DNA from: a bacterium
Lineage (GTDB): Archaea; Nanoarchaeota; Nanoarchaeia; Woesearchaeales; UBA10216
Length of the DNA: 59,574 nt
Direction of reading: 5' to 3'
Assembly: GCA_024206195.1 (NCBI GenBank)
Contig: JAAGZO010000459.1
Coordinates: 1 to 59,574 of the forward strand
Shown: positions 9,036 through 17,208 of the stretch, in pieces
How positions within the stretch are numbered: position 1 is the first letter of the stretch
How the letters are laid out: the number at the start of each line of letters is the position of its first letter
Notes under the pieces: model-generated
Seen by the model: the letters and a program-made list of their open reading frames with translations, nothing else
Database searches by the model: none
What the model was told of the DNA's origin: nothing
Translations under genes and position numbers: made by a program

Positions 9036-9358
9036 CAGAACAAGCCTTTTTCATGAATTAAATAACTTACACAATTTCCAAGTACAAACACGATAAGTAT
9101 GAATGTTGTTTCTGCTACTCTATCCCCTATTATGTATCCAAGTCCAAATCCAATTGTCAGAAGCACATAGGGAAACAGGAAATCCTTTTTTCCGTGAAAG
9201 AGCATCTTTCCGAATATTGCTCCGCAGAGAAAAATAACGACATAGCTAAGAAAGGCATTTCTTATTATTGTAGCTATGATAAACCCTATTATAATAAACA
9301 AAACAAAGGACAGTTCTACCCAATTCATCAAAAACTCGAATCCTTTTTTTGCCTTCAT
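9035..9358 (-). CDS. Small four-span membrane protein, unknown function
   Basis: Not recognised. The 107-residue product has four hydrophobic segments (about residues 14-30, 35-52, 62-78, 84-102) and few charged residues between them. It is the first gene of a two-gene unit with the metallo-beta-lactamase and overlaps it by one base. It diverges from another small membrane protein gene starting at 9400, leaving only 41 bases for both promoters. Confidence 0.7.
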   Translation of the reverse strand: MKAKKGFEFLMNWVELSFVLFIIIGFIIATIIRNAFLSYVVIFLCGAIFGKMLFHGKKDFLFPYVLLTIGFGLGYIIGDRVAETTFILIVFVLGNCVSYLIHEKGLF

Positions 9359-9368
9359 CTTCAGTAAA

Positions 9369-9378
9369 ATTTAATAAC
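9369..9378 (+). promoter_or_regulatory. TATA box for small membrane protein gene
   Basis: ATTTAATAAC centred 26 nt before the ATG at 9400. Confidence 0.45.
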
Positions 9379-9399
9379 CTCACAAAATTCCCCTATACT

Positions 9400-9678
9400 A
9401 TGATTCTCAAAGCATTGGGGTTTATGGATTTTTTGGTGGCAGTAACAGTCGTGTTGCTGCACTATGATATTTTGATAGGCGCCAAAACCGGAATGGTATT
9501 CGCTTCATACCTTTTCATCAAAGGTATTGTTTTTAGGGGCGACCTTGCAAGCATTGTCGATTTTATTGTCGGAATCTATATAGTCCTGCTCATTCTTGGC
9601 ATACAATGGGGAATTGTTACATACATTGTTGCTATATATCTAATGCAAAAGGTTTTTTTCAGCTTTATGAACTTTTGA
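9400..9678 (+). CDS. Small membrane protein, unknown function
   Basis: Not recognised. The 92-residue product starts MILKALGFMDFLVAV and is almost wholly hydrophobic, with about four spans. A longer in-frame start at 9349 would overlap the divergent gene and lies upstream of the TATA box, so ATG at 9400 is used. Its last 14 bases overlap the end of the convergent M50-like gene. Confidence 0.65.
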   Translation: MILKALGFMDFLVAVTVVLLHYDILIGAKTGMVFASYLFIKGIVFRGDLASIVDFIVGIYIVLLILGIQWGIVTYIVAIYLMQKVFFSFMNF

Positions 9679-10405
9679 AACCAAACACTAGTGTGAACAA
9701 AAACATGATTGCAGTTAAGATTCCAACAGCCAGTGCCCATAATACGTTGATATTTGCACTAAAAACGAGCAGGGCGCCTGCTCCAAGTATTCCTCCGAAT
9801 GAAAAGAACCAGAGCTTTCTGCTTGCATACAACACATTTGCTCCGTCAAGTGTTGGTATTGGCAGCATATTAACCACTGCCATAAGCACATTTATCCAGA
9901 TGAATTTCTCTGCAAATTCCGCGGGAATAAATGGCAAAAGCTTGACAATAAACGCAAGCAAGAGATTTGAAAGAGAAGCCATAACAGACGTGCTTCCAAG
10001 GTGTTGATAACCCAGTCTATACCTGAAATATCCTAACCTGTGCTTTTCCATTATGTGCAGCATAACACCGCCATAAATAGGAATCCTAACAAAGCCGTTT
10101 GTCATAAATGCAATAACAAGACCGCCGACAAGTCCATAGAATAATGGTTTGAATTCTACTCTGTAGCCTTGTTCAATGCCCCACAGCCTGTGGACAAATT
10201 CTCTTACAAAGACGGCAATAGCAATGCAGATGAAAACTATCAGAAAATTCATTAGCCAGCTGTTCCATTCAAAGGTATCGCTGCCATCATTGAACGCAAC
10301 AATGAGGGTCATTACAAATACAGATATGACTAACCATTGCTTCTCACTCTTGCTAAAGGCAGCGTACTGCTTAAACCTTACATACCACTGGTAAAGGTTA
10401 TACAT
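9665..10405 (-). CDS. Site-2-protease-like (M50) membrane protein with a missing zinc ligand
   Basis: A 246-residue membrane protein with about six spans. It keeps the M50 layout: a first motif in a membrane helix (VFVREFVHRLWG, about residues 65-76) and a second, NMLPIPTLDGANVL (about residues 185-198), with the conserved Pro and Asp. The first motif should be HExxH but reads REFVH, so the first zinc-binding His is Arg while Glu and the second His remain. The family assignment is from layout. Activity is doubtful, and it may be a pseudoprotease that binds membrane substrates. Confidence 0.75.
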   Translation of the reverse strand: MYNLYQWYVRFKQYAAFSKSEKQWLVISVFVMTLIVAFNDGSDTFEWNSWLMNFLIVFICIAIAVFVREFVHRLWGIEQGYRVEFKPLFYGLVGGLVIAFMTNGFVRIPIYGGVMLHIMEKHRLGYFRYRLGYQHLGSTSVMASLSNLLLAFIVKLLPFIPAEFAEKFIWINVLMAVVNMLPIPTLDGANVLYASRKLWFFSFGGILGAGALLVFSANINVLWALAVGILTAIMFLFTLVFGFKSS

Positions 10406-10428
10406 ATTGCAGAATATATGCTATAGGG

Positions 10429-10438
10429 TTTTTAAATC
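10429..10438 (-). promoter_or_regulatory. TATA box for M50-like gene
   Basis: The minus strand reads GATTTAAAAA centred about 28 nt before the ATG at 10405. Confidence 0.45.
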
Positions 10439-10456
10439 TTGCTTTTTATGTCGAAG

Positions 10457-11173
10457 TTACCCAACAGAAACAGTATAACTTATGCCTTGTTTGAGCTCTT
10501 TTTTGACAAGTCTCATCATCTCTTCTTCATGGCCTGCTCCAACAACAGCAATAATCTTCTTGCCAGGCTCATTCTTCATTATCTTTGCCAGGTTTTTAGC
10601 CATTATCTCATTTCGTTCCTTGATGAGAACCTCATACACATTAGGATACCTCTTCTCAACGTATTCAATGAGTTTCTTGATTACTTTTTTCTCAGGAACC
10701 TTGTTTAGGTTAAAGTCAAACCCAAGCTCTTTTGCAGCGTTCTTCCTAAAAACAAGGCCTTTAATCATATCACCTGCAAACCTGAATTTTTCACGCCAGG
10801 TTATTTTCTTTGAAAAACGCTTCATAGTAATCTCTATATCTCGGTCTATCAGCGCAATCTTCATCTTGTTCTTCATTGCAGTCTTCATAGCTGTCTTCAT
10901 TTCAGAGCCAGGCATCACACCAACCATTTTTCCCAGTTTTTTTTGCACCCAACTTGCAAGAAGCGAGAAAACAAAGCCTTTAAGACCTATTTTAGGGATA
11001 TGAGAAATACTAAGATGGCTTCTTTTACTGTAAAGCAGCGAAAATGCCCTTTTTTTGTCTAGCTCAACAGCAACAATGTCTGGCTTTTCCTTTTCTATGG
11101 TCATCTTGACCTTTCTAAGGCTCTGCTTTGCAATGTGAGATGTTCCTATTATTGTAAGATCTCTGACTGTCAT
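10457..11173 (-). CDS. TraB/PrgY-family protein, short form
   Basis: TraB-domain proteins belong to a superfamily with a putative metal site and include bacterial pheromone shutdown factors; the archaeal role is unknown. The product has the first signature GTSHIAKQSL (about residues 10-19), a central VAVELDKKRA, LIDRDI near residue 120, and the final AVVGAGHEEEMM. At 238 residues it stops just after the TraB core and lacks the C-terminal membrane region of longer archaeal homologues. It is monocistronic, with a TATA box 27 nt before the ATG. Confidence 0.85.
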   Translation of the reverse strand: MTVRDLTIIGTSHIAKQSLRKVKMTIEKEKPDIVAVELDKKRAFSLLYSKRSHLSISHIPKIGLKGFVFSLLASWVQKKLGKMVGVMPGSEMKTAMKTAMKNKMKIALIDRDIEITMKRFSKKITWREKFRFAGDMIKGLVFRKNAAKELGFDFNLNKVPEKKVIKKLIEYVEKRYPNVYEVLIKERNEIMAKNLAKIMKNEPGKKIIAVVGAGHEEEMMRLVKKELKQGISYTVSVG

Positions 11174-11195
11174 CTATCTTAGTAATTAAAGCGGG

Positions 11196-11204
11196 TTTAT
11201 AAAG
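11196..11204 (-). promoter_or_regulatory. TATA box for TraB-family gene
   Basis: The minus strand reads CTTTATAAA centred 27 nt before the ATG at 11173. Confidence 0.5.
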
Positions 11205-11212
11205 CTTTTTTT

Positions 11213-11246
11213 ATGCATCATCACCAAAAAATTTATATAGATGCAT
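11213..11246 (+). promoter_or_regulatory. Inverted repeat enclosing the PRC-barrel gene TATA box
   Basis: ATGCATC (11213-11219) and GATGCAT (11240-11246) form a 7-bp inverted repeat around the TATA element TTTATATAG at 11232-11240. It could be an operator, but it may be chance. Confidence 0.3.
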
Positions 11247-11264
11247 GGCTCTAACCCAATTATC

Positions 11265-11273
11265 AAGGAGGCG
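11265..11273 (+). promoter_or_regulatory. Strong ribosome-binding site
   Basis: AAGGAGGCG lies six bases before the ATG at 11279. It is one of the strongest Shine-Dalgarno matches in the window and fixes the start of the PRC-barrel gene. Confidence 0.7.
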
Positions 11274-11278
11274 ATATT

Positions 11279-11554
11279 ATGCTCAAGATGAAGAAAATTT
11301 CAGAAGCATATGAAATGAGGGTTTTTACAGATTCCGGGGAATACTTCGGAGATATTGAAGAAGCAATACTCACACAAACAAAAGTCTTTGGATGGCGAGT
11401 AAGAGCTACAAAGAATTCATTCTTAACTAAGATTCTAGGTAGTGCCAAAGGGGTTATTGTGCCGCATCAGCTAGTTAAGTCTGTTGGAGATGTAATGATT
11501 ATCTCAAAAGCAGCAGTACCTAGCTACAGCCCAGAAGACGACGAAGTGAACTAA
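11279..11554 (+). CDS. PRC-barrel domain protein
   Basis: A 91-residue protein that is essentially one PRC barrel: ISEAYEMRVFTDSGEYFGDIEEAIL at the start and VIVPHQLVKSVGDVMIISKAAV at the end. PRC barrels occur in RimM and in the photosynthetic reaction centre H subunit. Free-standing archaeal copies are common and are linked to RNA metabolism and cell division (the CdpB family), but which role applies here cannot be said. It has its own promoter and a strong ribosome-binding site. Confidence 0.82.
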   Translation: MLKMKKISEAYEMRVFTDSGEYFGDIEEAILTQTKVFGWRVRATKNSFLTKILGSAKGVIVPHQLVKSVGDVMIISKAAVPSYSPEDDEVN

Positions 11555-12726
11555 AGCCGGATAGGTTTAAAAGAGGCTGCAAATGTTTCATACCTATTAT
11601 GGTATGAATTTTTTATTCTTTCTCCGCACTGGTCTAAAATCGTTTGAGGCAGCTTCATAAGCACGGCAGAGCACTCACTTTGGGTTCTCATGTCGGTTTC
11701 TTTGTAGGTCTTCGCAAGCTCAATATGTCTTATCTTTTTCTTTTTCGTTTTTTCTTCTGTTTTCACATTATGCCTTTTTTGTAGAAGCAGTGGAACGCTG
11801 CCTAGGTTTTTGTCATAGACTATTCTCATGTCCATATCTCCTTTTGTGAACACAAGGCTTGTTGTTTCCTTTTTCCTGTTTGGGAACTCTGTCGCATGCC
11901 CTTTATATTCAAACCCGTTTTTTTCGAGATAATTTATAGTCTCCTTGAACAACACTGAAAATCCGTACTCTATTTTGAAAGAGTGTCTAACTGTTTCAAT
12001 TGTTGCATTCCCTGCTTTTATCATTCTGTTTGCAAATTCTGTAGTTACGCCTTCTTTCAAGAGATGCCTGTCGCTTCTTGCGTACTTTCTTCCCGACTTT
12101 CCTGATGTATATCTTCTCAATAGCGTTTCATAAACCTGTTTTTGAGTGAATTTGAATGGAAGCTCAAAGCCAGGCCTGTCCCTTGCTCTGTTGATTAAAC
12201 CGGTTGCGATATGATAGCACGCAACATTTGTTGTGCTTTCTTTTCCTACTATTACCTCTCCTATCTTTAGCGTGTTCTTTGCAGGGTATTGTAAAATAAA
12301 GGTTGGACATTGGCATGAATAATCAAAGCCCTCCTCAAATTTATCATCTAGTGTTCTGGGATTTCTTATGAAGAGTTTCCTGTGTCTCTCCTTTCTGCCG
12401 CTACCCCTTCTTCTTACAGTCAGGGCCTCTAGGCCAAGAACAGAGGTTCCTGATTCAATCACACTCTCTCTTAAGAAGTTCTTTGAACCTTCATGCAGTT
12501 CCTGAACCTGCCCTTCTATATCTTTCCATCTGCCGCCATTGGCAGCCCATTTGTTTATTGCTTCGCTCTCACCTGATTCCACAATGGCCTCTAAACCTCG
12601 TTTAACATCGCCAGGTTTCATCAGACCAATCTCTGCAAGAGCAAACTGGGATGGTGCAAGAAAATAGTTTGTATTCTCGCGTCTAACCATCAGACCCATT
12701 CCAATAGGATTGACGCCAACACTCAT
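11551..12726 (-). CDS. Unrecognised protein with SWIM-like CxC...CxH motif
   Basis: Not recognised as a family. The 391-residue basic protein has C138-Q-C140-P followed 30 residues later by C170-Y-H172. This matches the SWIM zinc-finger pattern CxCx(n)CxH found in DNA- and protein-binding proteins, including some transposases. The C-terminal half has a KTKKKKIRH basic patch (about residues 325-335). It diverges from the internally duplicated protein at 12843, and its stop overlaps the PRC-barrel stop by four bases. No transposase catalytic motif is seen. Confidence 0.6.
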   Translation of the reverse strand: MSVGVNPIGMGLMVRRENTNYFLAPSQFALAEIGLMKPGDVKRGLEAIVESGESEAINKWAANGGRWKDIEGQVQELHEGSKNFLRESVIESGTSVLGLEALTVRRRGSGRKERHRKLFIRNPRTLDDKFEEGFDYSCQCPTFILQYPAKNTLKIGEVIVGKESTTNVACYHIATGLINRARDRPGFELPFKFTQKQVYETLLRRYTSGKSGRKYARSDRHLLKEGVTTEFANRMIKAGNATIETVRHSFKIEYGFSVLFKETINYLEKNGFEYKGHATEFPNRKKETTSLVFTKGDMDMRIVYDKNLGSVPLLLQKRHNVKTEEKTKKKKIRHIELAKTYKETDMRTQSECSAVLMKLPQTILDQCGERIKNSYHNRYETFAASFKPIRL

Positions 12727-12842
12727 ATATAAAGGAAAAAGACTTCAGAATAAAAACCTTGTTATTTTTAGTTCTTATGAGTAGTTAAAAACAAAACATT
12801 TATATTTAAGCTATTTACCCAGTTTTCTTTAAGTGATCATAA

Positions 12843-14183
12843 ATGCATGGAAGCCACGAACTGTACAATCAACTGAGAATGGAGCATGAAATAAATGCTC
12901 AATTAGAGGCCTCTGAACCAGTTTATAAAGAACCAGATCCGTCAATAATTCTTGTTGATGCAAGTGGAAACAAAACAGTTATCCAACGGGAAGGTTACCC
13001 TATCAATCGCGCTAATTATATTACATGCACATCACTGTATTTTCATGATATAGATAATCCACCAGTTTCTGCAGAGCATGAATCAGATGAGGAAATTTTT
13101 TCACTAGATGAACTAGTAGTCTCAACCCAGATTAGTGAGAAAAAAAGACTTTCTTCAGAAGAGCCAAAGAGGATACCTGGGGAAAATGGTGTACGTAAAG
13201 AAGTATACAAGGGAAAAAACCTTCGCCGTGTTGCGTGGGGTGAAACCCATAAGGGTCAACCTACTGATCGTTCACTAAGATATCACAGGCAAAACCCTAC
13301 ATCTTTTATTATGCCTGAAAAAGAAGTAGAAGTAGATCTAACTCCAATAAGAAACATCACTATTGGCGAAAACTCAAACATACCAATAAAATTCACAAGA
13401 GCAGATGGAACTTATGTTAAAATAAGAGACGGTAGTACTGATCGTTTAGGAAGAGAAAAACCAATTGCTAACACAAAAGCAACAATATGCACAAAACTTT
13501 ACCAAAATGACTTAAGAGCATTACCTGATGATTCGCTTGCTGGAAGTTATCATGCTGAAGACGGACACTATGCACTTGAAGATGAATTAATCGAAGATGG
13601 TATGGCTCAGAGTTTAAAATCAAACAGAAGAGAAGAGCGTAGTATTGATAAGACAGTACTCACACAAAGAATCTCTGGACAATACAGAGTCTTTCATAAA
13701 TATGAAAAAGTAACTGCTATTGAAGACCATGAGACCTGGTATGGAAAGCTTATTTTCAAAGGAGAACTAGAAGAGGACAGTGTGTTAACTGGCATTGAAA
13801 CAACTGACACAAGACAGCATAATGGAGATAGATTCGAAGGAAAAGACCACAGGCAAAAACGTATGTTAAATTACAGAAACGGCGCTATTCAAAATGATGC
13901 TGCTAGAGATGAATTAACAATGCAGGATGGAGGAGAAGAAAATCTTCTTGTTCCTGTTAGCGAAGCAAGCCTCGACAACACAGTGTTTTCTATGATTGAT
14001 ATGTTTGGTGTTGAAGATAACTGCTACGGAAAACTAAAAGATGCAGTAACAAAACTTGCTGAGCAAGCAGATGTTTCATTTGGGCTTGCAGGGCTGGCAC
14101 ACGCAGAAGCTGTTTCAAAAATAGCAAAGTCATCAGGAATGACTGTTGAAGGTTCAGCAAGGATATACATGATGACACTTTAA
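12843..14183 (+). CDS. Unrecognised hydrophilic protein with an internal duplication
   Basis: Not recognised. The 446-residue protein is soluble, acidic and rich in charged residues. Residues about 34-151 and 180-341 look like two copies of one unit because three short motifs recur in order: PINRANYITCTSLYFHDI against PIANTKATICTKLYQNDL, VSTQIS against VLTQRIS, and VYKG...ETHKG...DR...HRQ against IFKG...ETTDT...DR...HRQ. A Gly/Ala-rich C-terminal region (residues about 370-446) has no counterpart. No signal peptide or membrane span is seen. A TATA-like TTTATATTTAAG lies about 39 nt upstream, which implies a short leader. Confidence 0.65.
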   Translation: MHGSHELYNQLRMEHEINAQLEASEPVYKEPDPSIILVDASGNKTVIQREGYPINRANYITCTSLYFHDIDNPPVSAEHESDEEIFSLDELVVSTQISEKKRLSSEEPKRIPGENGVRKEVYKGKNLRRVAWGETHKGQPTDRSLRYHRQNPTSFIMPEKEVEVDLTPIRNITIGENSNIPIKFTRADGTYVKIRDGSTDRLGREKPIANTKATICTKLYQNDLRALPDDSLAGSYHAEDGHYALEDELIEDGMAQSLKSNRREERSIDKTVLTQRISGQYRVFHKYEKVTAIEDHETWYGKLIFKGELEEDSVLTGIETTDTRQHNGDRFEGKDHRQKRMLNYRNGAIQNDAARDELTMQDGGEENLLVPVSEASLDNTVFSMIDMFGVEDNCYGKLKDAVTKLAEQADVSFGLAGLAHAEAVSKIAKSSGMTVEGSARIYMMTL

Positions 14184-14215
14184 AACAACATTTTCTCTTC
14201 ATTTGTATCAAAAAT

Positions 14216-14225
14216 CTTATATATC
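14216..14225 (+). promoter_or_regulatory. TATA box for DUF211 gene
   Basis: CTTATATATC predicts a transcript start near 14246, leaving a very short leader that contains the GAGGTGAT sequence. Confidence 0.45.
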
Positions 14226-14252
14226 TAAACATTAAAACAACTAGTATAAGAG

Positions 14253-14543
14253 GTGATTACAATAGCTGGAACCGATCCGCCAATAAAAGTGATTATTGTT
14301 GATGTTCTTAAGCCACACAAGCCAAGTATAGTAGATTTTGGTCTTTTGGTTGGCAAAGAAAAGAGCGTAACTCACATGGATGTTAATGTCTATGCAATTG
14401 ATGAGAAAACAGAGTCAGTTAAAGTAACTGTAGAAGGAACCAACATAGACTTTCCTAAGGTAAAGAAAACAATTGAGGACTTTGGAGCTGTAATCCACAG
14501 CATAGACCGCGTTGTTGTAGGGAATGGTCACAAAAAGAAGTAA
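14253..14543 (+). CDS. DUF211 family protein
   Basis: A small archaeal ferredoxin-fold protein of unknown function; family crystal structures are known and metal binding has been suggested. The family pattern is clear: VIIVDVLKPHKPSIVDFG, then VKVTVEGTNIDFPKVKKTIEDFGAVIHSIDRVVVG. The start is awkward. The first usable codon is GTG at 14253, but it sits inside the best ribosome-binding sequence, GAGGTGAT. That sequence is ideally spaced for an in-frame ATA at 14262, which would give an N-terminus of Met-Ala-Gly. Confidence 0.88.
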   Translation: MITIAGTDPPIKVIIVDVLKPHKPSIVDFGLLVGKEKSVTHMDVNVYAIDEKTESVKVTVEGTNIDFPKVKKTIEDFGAVIHSIDRVVVGNGHKKK

Positions 14544-14559
14544 AAGCTAGTTTTAACAA

Positions 14560-15132
14560 ATGAAGCTTCTAAAAGAAATTAAGCACAACTCGATAATAAG
14601 GCGTTATATAATCATGAACTCCTTTGATGGTGCTCTTACTGTTCTTGGAATTATTCTCGCAAGCTTCTTTGCAGGTTTAACTGACCCAAGATTGTTAATT
14701 CTTCCAATAGTGGGAGCTGCAGTAGCAATGTTTATCTCTGGAACCTGGGGAGCTTATATGGCAGAAACAGCAGAGATAAAAAACAAAATAAAGGAACTAG
14801 AAAAACACATGTTCAAAAAGCTTTCAAAAACAGAGTTCAGCAATGAGGCGCATAGGAAGGCGTTTTTAGTTGCATTTGTTAATGGGCTGAATCCTTTGCT
14901 TGTTTCCTTTATCATACTTATTCCGTTTTTTTTAGCAGCAAAAAACATAATCTCAATGACATATGCATATTACGCTTCATTGATTCTCTTAGCAATAATT
15001 GTTTTTGTTTCAGGAGCATACTCAGGCAAGATCGCAAAAGAGAACATGATTAAGCGCGGCTTTATTATGCTGCTTGCAGGCTTTGTAATAGCACTAATAT
15101 TCTTTATATTATTCGTAACAGGACTGCTTTAG
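14560..15132 (+). CDS. VIT1/CCC1-family (DUF125-like) membrane protein
   Basis: VIT/CCC1 proteins transport Fe2+ or Mn2+ out of the cytosol. The 190-residue protein has the signature first helix RYIIMNSFDGALTVLGIILASF (about residues 16-37), a second span, a charged cytosolic segment (about 68-105), and three C-terminal spans. The charged segment lacks the full set of Glu/Met metal ligands of plant and yeast VIT1, so iron transport is a family-level inference. It follows DUF211 by 16 bases and may be cotranscribed with it. Confidence 0.8.
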   Translation: MKLLKEIKHNSIIRRYIIMNSFDGALTVLGIILASFFAGLTDPRLLILPIVGAAVAMFISGTWGAYMAETAEIKNKIKELEKHMFKKLSKTEFSNEAHRKAFLVAFVNGLNPLLVSFIILIPFFLAAKNIISMTYAYYASLILLAIIVFVSGAYSGKIAKENMIKRGFIMLLAGFVIALIFFILFVTGLL

Positions 15133-15133
15133 T

Positions 15134-15580
15134 TTACCAAGCATCAACGTTCTTTACATCACTCAGCTTTTCAACAGTCTCAAACATAGCGCTTAAGCCG
15201 GCTTTTAAAGAAGCATTATCACAGATCTTATTGTGAAAATAAGGCTTTATAATCCACTTTATCTCAAGCTGAGATAGCGGATTCACAAAGAATATAGTAA
15301 GTCCCTTTATCTCAATAAGCTGGTTCCATTTGGAGATAAGAAAATCAAAGTTCTTTTTTGTGTTAAAAGTAGCAATAGCAACCTCTTTTTCTTTGTCTAT
15401 TGAATCAAATCCAATATCATCAAGAGAAATAGCAACAAAATATTCAACAGTTTTGTCTTTGTGCTTTACAACAAGCCTGTCATCTTTTGTTTCTACAGCC
15501 TGTATATTCTTGGCTATGACATCCCTATGTCTGACATGGCCTTCTGCCCATTCGAGCAGAAACTTCACCGCTTTTTCCAT
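15134..15580 (-). CDS. Conserved-looking protein of unknown function
   Basis: Not recognised. The 148-residue product starts MEKAVKFLLEWAEGHVRHRD. It has an alternating alpha/beta pattern with VEYFVAISLDDIGFDSID and a C-terminal helical region, and no membrane span. An in-frame start 48 bases upstream is rejected because the ATG at 15580 lies 26 nt from a TATA box. Read without wobble, its lysine-rich beta pattern could suit nucleic-acid binding, but that is speculation. It diverges from herA. Confidence 0.6.
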   Translation of the reverse strand: MEKAVKFLLEWAEGHVRHRDVIAKNIQAVETKDDRLVVKHKDKTVEYFVAISLDDIGFDSIDKEKEVAIATFNTKKNFDFLISKWNQLIEIKGLTIFFVNPLSQLEIKWIIKPYFHNKICDNASLKAGLSAMFETVEKLSDVKNVDAW

Positions 15581-15600
15581 GGCAAATCCAGTGCAAAACT

Positions 15601-15610
15601 GATATAAATA
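15601..15610 (-). promoter_or_regulatory. TATA box for the gene ending at 15134
   Basis: The minus strand reads TATTTATATC centred 26 nt before the ATG at 15580. Confidence 0.45.
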
Positions 15611-15625
15611 AGTTTGTATACACAA

Positions 15626-15636
15626 CAAATATATAA
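15626..15636 (+). promoter_or_regulatory. TATA box for herA-mre11
   Basis: AAATATATAAC centred about 27 nt before the ATG at 15658. Confidence 0.5.
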
Positions 15637-15657
15637 CAGTAAAAAAATCTAATATTC

Positions 15658-17172
15658 ATGAAGGTTTTAGGGCAGGTTGTTTCAGGAGGCTTTGGACGCA
15701 TTCTTATCAGGCAGAAAGCAGACCAGAAAATAGAGGTTGGAGAACTTCTAATAGCAGAAACTGATAAAGGAAAGATGCTCATGCAGGCCTTTGATTTAGT
15801 CTACGGCTCGCAATTAACACAGCAATCATTAGAATTAGTCTCAGGCATGAAACTAGAAGAAGAAAATGATCTTGAGCTAATGGATACTGCGCTTAGAAAT
15901 TACACCTTAGCATCACTAAAGAGCCTTGTAACAATTGAAGGCAATCAGGCAAAAACAAGCAAGACACTGCCAGGCTTCTTCTCACAGGTAAGAGAAGTGA
16001 AAAAAGAAGATTTGACATTTCTTACAAAACCAAAGAATCCTTTGCCTGTTGGAAAGCTTCGCTCTGGTTCAAAGACATTAGATGTTGACATATTCTTGCA
16101 GGGCGAAAAAGTATTTAGCCACCATATTTTAATCCCAGCTCAGACCGGAAGGGGCAAGTCAAACCTTACTTCATGCATGCTCTGGAATGCAGTTGATGAG
16201 GAATACTGCGGCATCTTAGTCCTAGATCCTCATGATGAATACTATGGAAGAAACAAGCCAGGATTAAGTAGCCATCAGAGCAAAGACAAAATAGTCTACT
16301 ACACTCCAAAGAGTCCTCCGCCAGGTTCAAGATCACTTAAAATCAACATTGAAAACATCAGGCCATCGCACTTTAATGGTGTTGTTAGCTGGTCAGACCC
16401 TCAGAAAGAGGCTTTAAACGCTTTCTACAAGAAATACAAGAAGTCATGGATAGAAGCAATTCTATTAGAGCAAGAAATCGAAGGTTTCCAGGAGGGAACC
16501 TTGGGTGTTATCAAGAGAAGATTATTAGCACTCTTAGATCTTCAGACATCTGGCCAGGAAATATTTTGCAATGGAATATTCGATACACAGGCAGGTGCAT
16601 CAACAATCTCTGACATGACTGACGAACTTGAGAAATCCAATACAGTAATCATAGACACATCATCTTTTTCAGGATCTGTTGAGCTGCTCATCGGAAGCCT
16701 CGTAGCATCAGAGGTACTAAACAAATACAGGCACTACAAAACAGATGGCACTTTAGACAACAAACCAGTCATCTCAATAGTCTTAGAAGAAGCACCAAGA
16801 GTAATTGGAAAAGAGGCTTTGGAAAGAGGACCTAATATTTTCTCAACAATTGCAAGAGAGGGAAGAAAATTTAAGGTAGGCTTAACAGCAATAACTCAGC
16901 TTCCATCATTAATACCAAGAGACATTCTTGCAAACATGAGCACAAAAATAATCCTGGGCATAGAAATGGCTCCTGAAAGACAGGCAATAATTGAATCAGC
17001 TGCACAGGACCTTTCAGAGGACAGCAGAAACATCGCTTCTTTAGATACAGGCGAGGCAATAATCACAAGCAATTTCACCCGCTTTGCAACACCAGTTAAG
17101 ATTCCTTTATTCACAGACCTTATTGACAACAATAATCAACCAGTAAAGAAAGATTTCTCAGGCCTTAGATAG
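15658..17172 (+). CDS. herA: HerA-type DNA helicase/translocase
   Basis: Hexameric FtsK/HerA-superfamily ATPase that acts with NurA and Mre11-Rad50 in DNA-end resection. The 504-residue product has the N-terminal HAS-barrel (residues 1 to about 90, starting [17 protein letters not shown]), Walker A in [12 protein letters not shown] (about residue 162), Walker B in [12 protein letters not shown], a second acidic motif [12 protein letters not shown], and the sensor region ITQLPSLIP. Length is typical. It is followed 36 bases later by mre11. NurA and Rad50 are not in the window. Confidence 0.93.
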   Translation: MKVLGQVVSGGFGRILIRQKADQKIEVGELLIAETDKGKMLMQAFDLVYGSQLTQQSLELVSGMKLEEENDLELMDTALRNYTLASLKSLVTIEGNQAKTSKTLPGFFSQVREVKKEDLTFLTKPKNPLPVGKLRSGSKTLDVDIFLQGEKVFSHHILIPAQTGRGKSNLTSCMLWNAVDEEYCGILVLDPHDEYYGRNKPGLSSHQSKDKIVYYTPKSPPPGSRSLKINIENIRPSHFNGVVSWSDPQKEALNAFYKKYKKSWIEAILLEQEIEGFQEGTLGVIKRRLLALLDLQTSGQEIFCNGIFDTQAGASTISDMTDELEKSNTVIIDTSSFSGSVELLIGSLVASEVLNKYRHYKTDGTLDNKPVISIVLEEAPRVIGKEALERGPNIFSTIAREGRKFKVGLTAITQLPSLIPRDILANMSTKIILGIEMAPERQAIIESAAQDLSEDSRNIASLDTGEAIITSNFTRFATPVKIPLFTDLIDNNNQPVKKDFSGLR

Positions 17173-17208
17173 GAAAACTTTTTTAATCAACAGAGACCCC
17201 TCATAATC

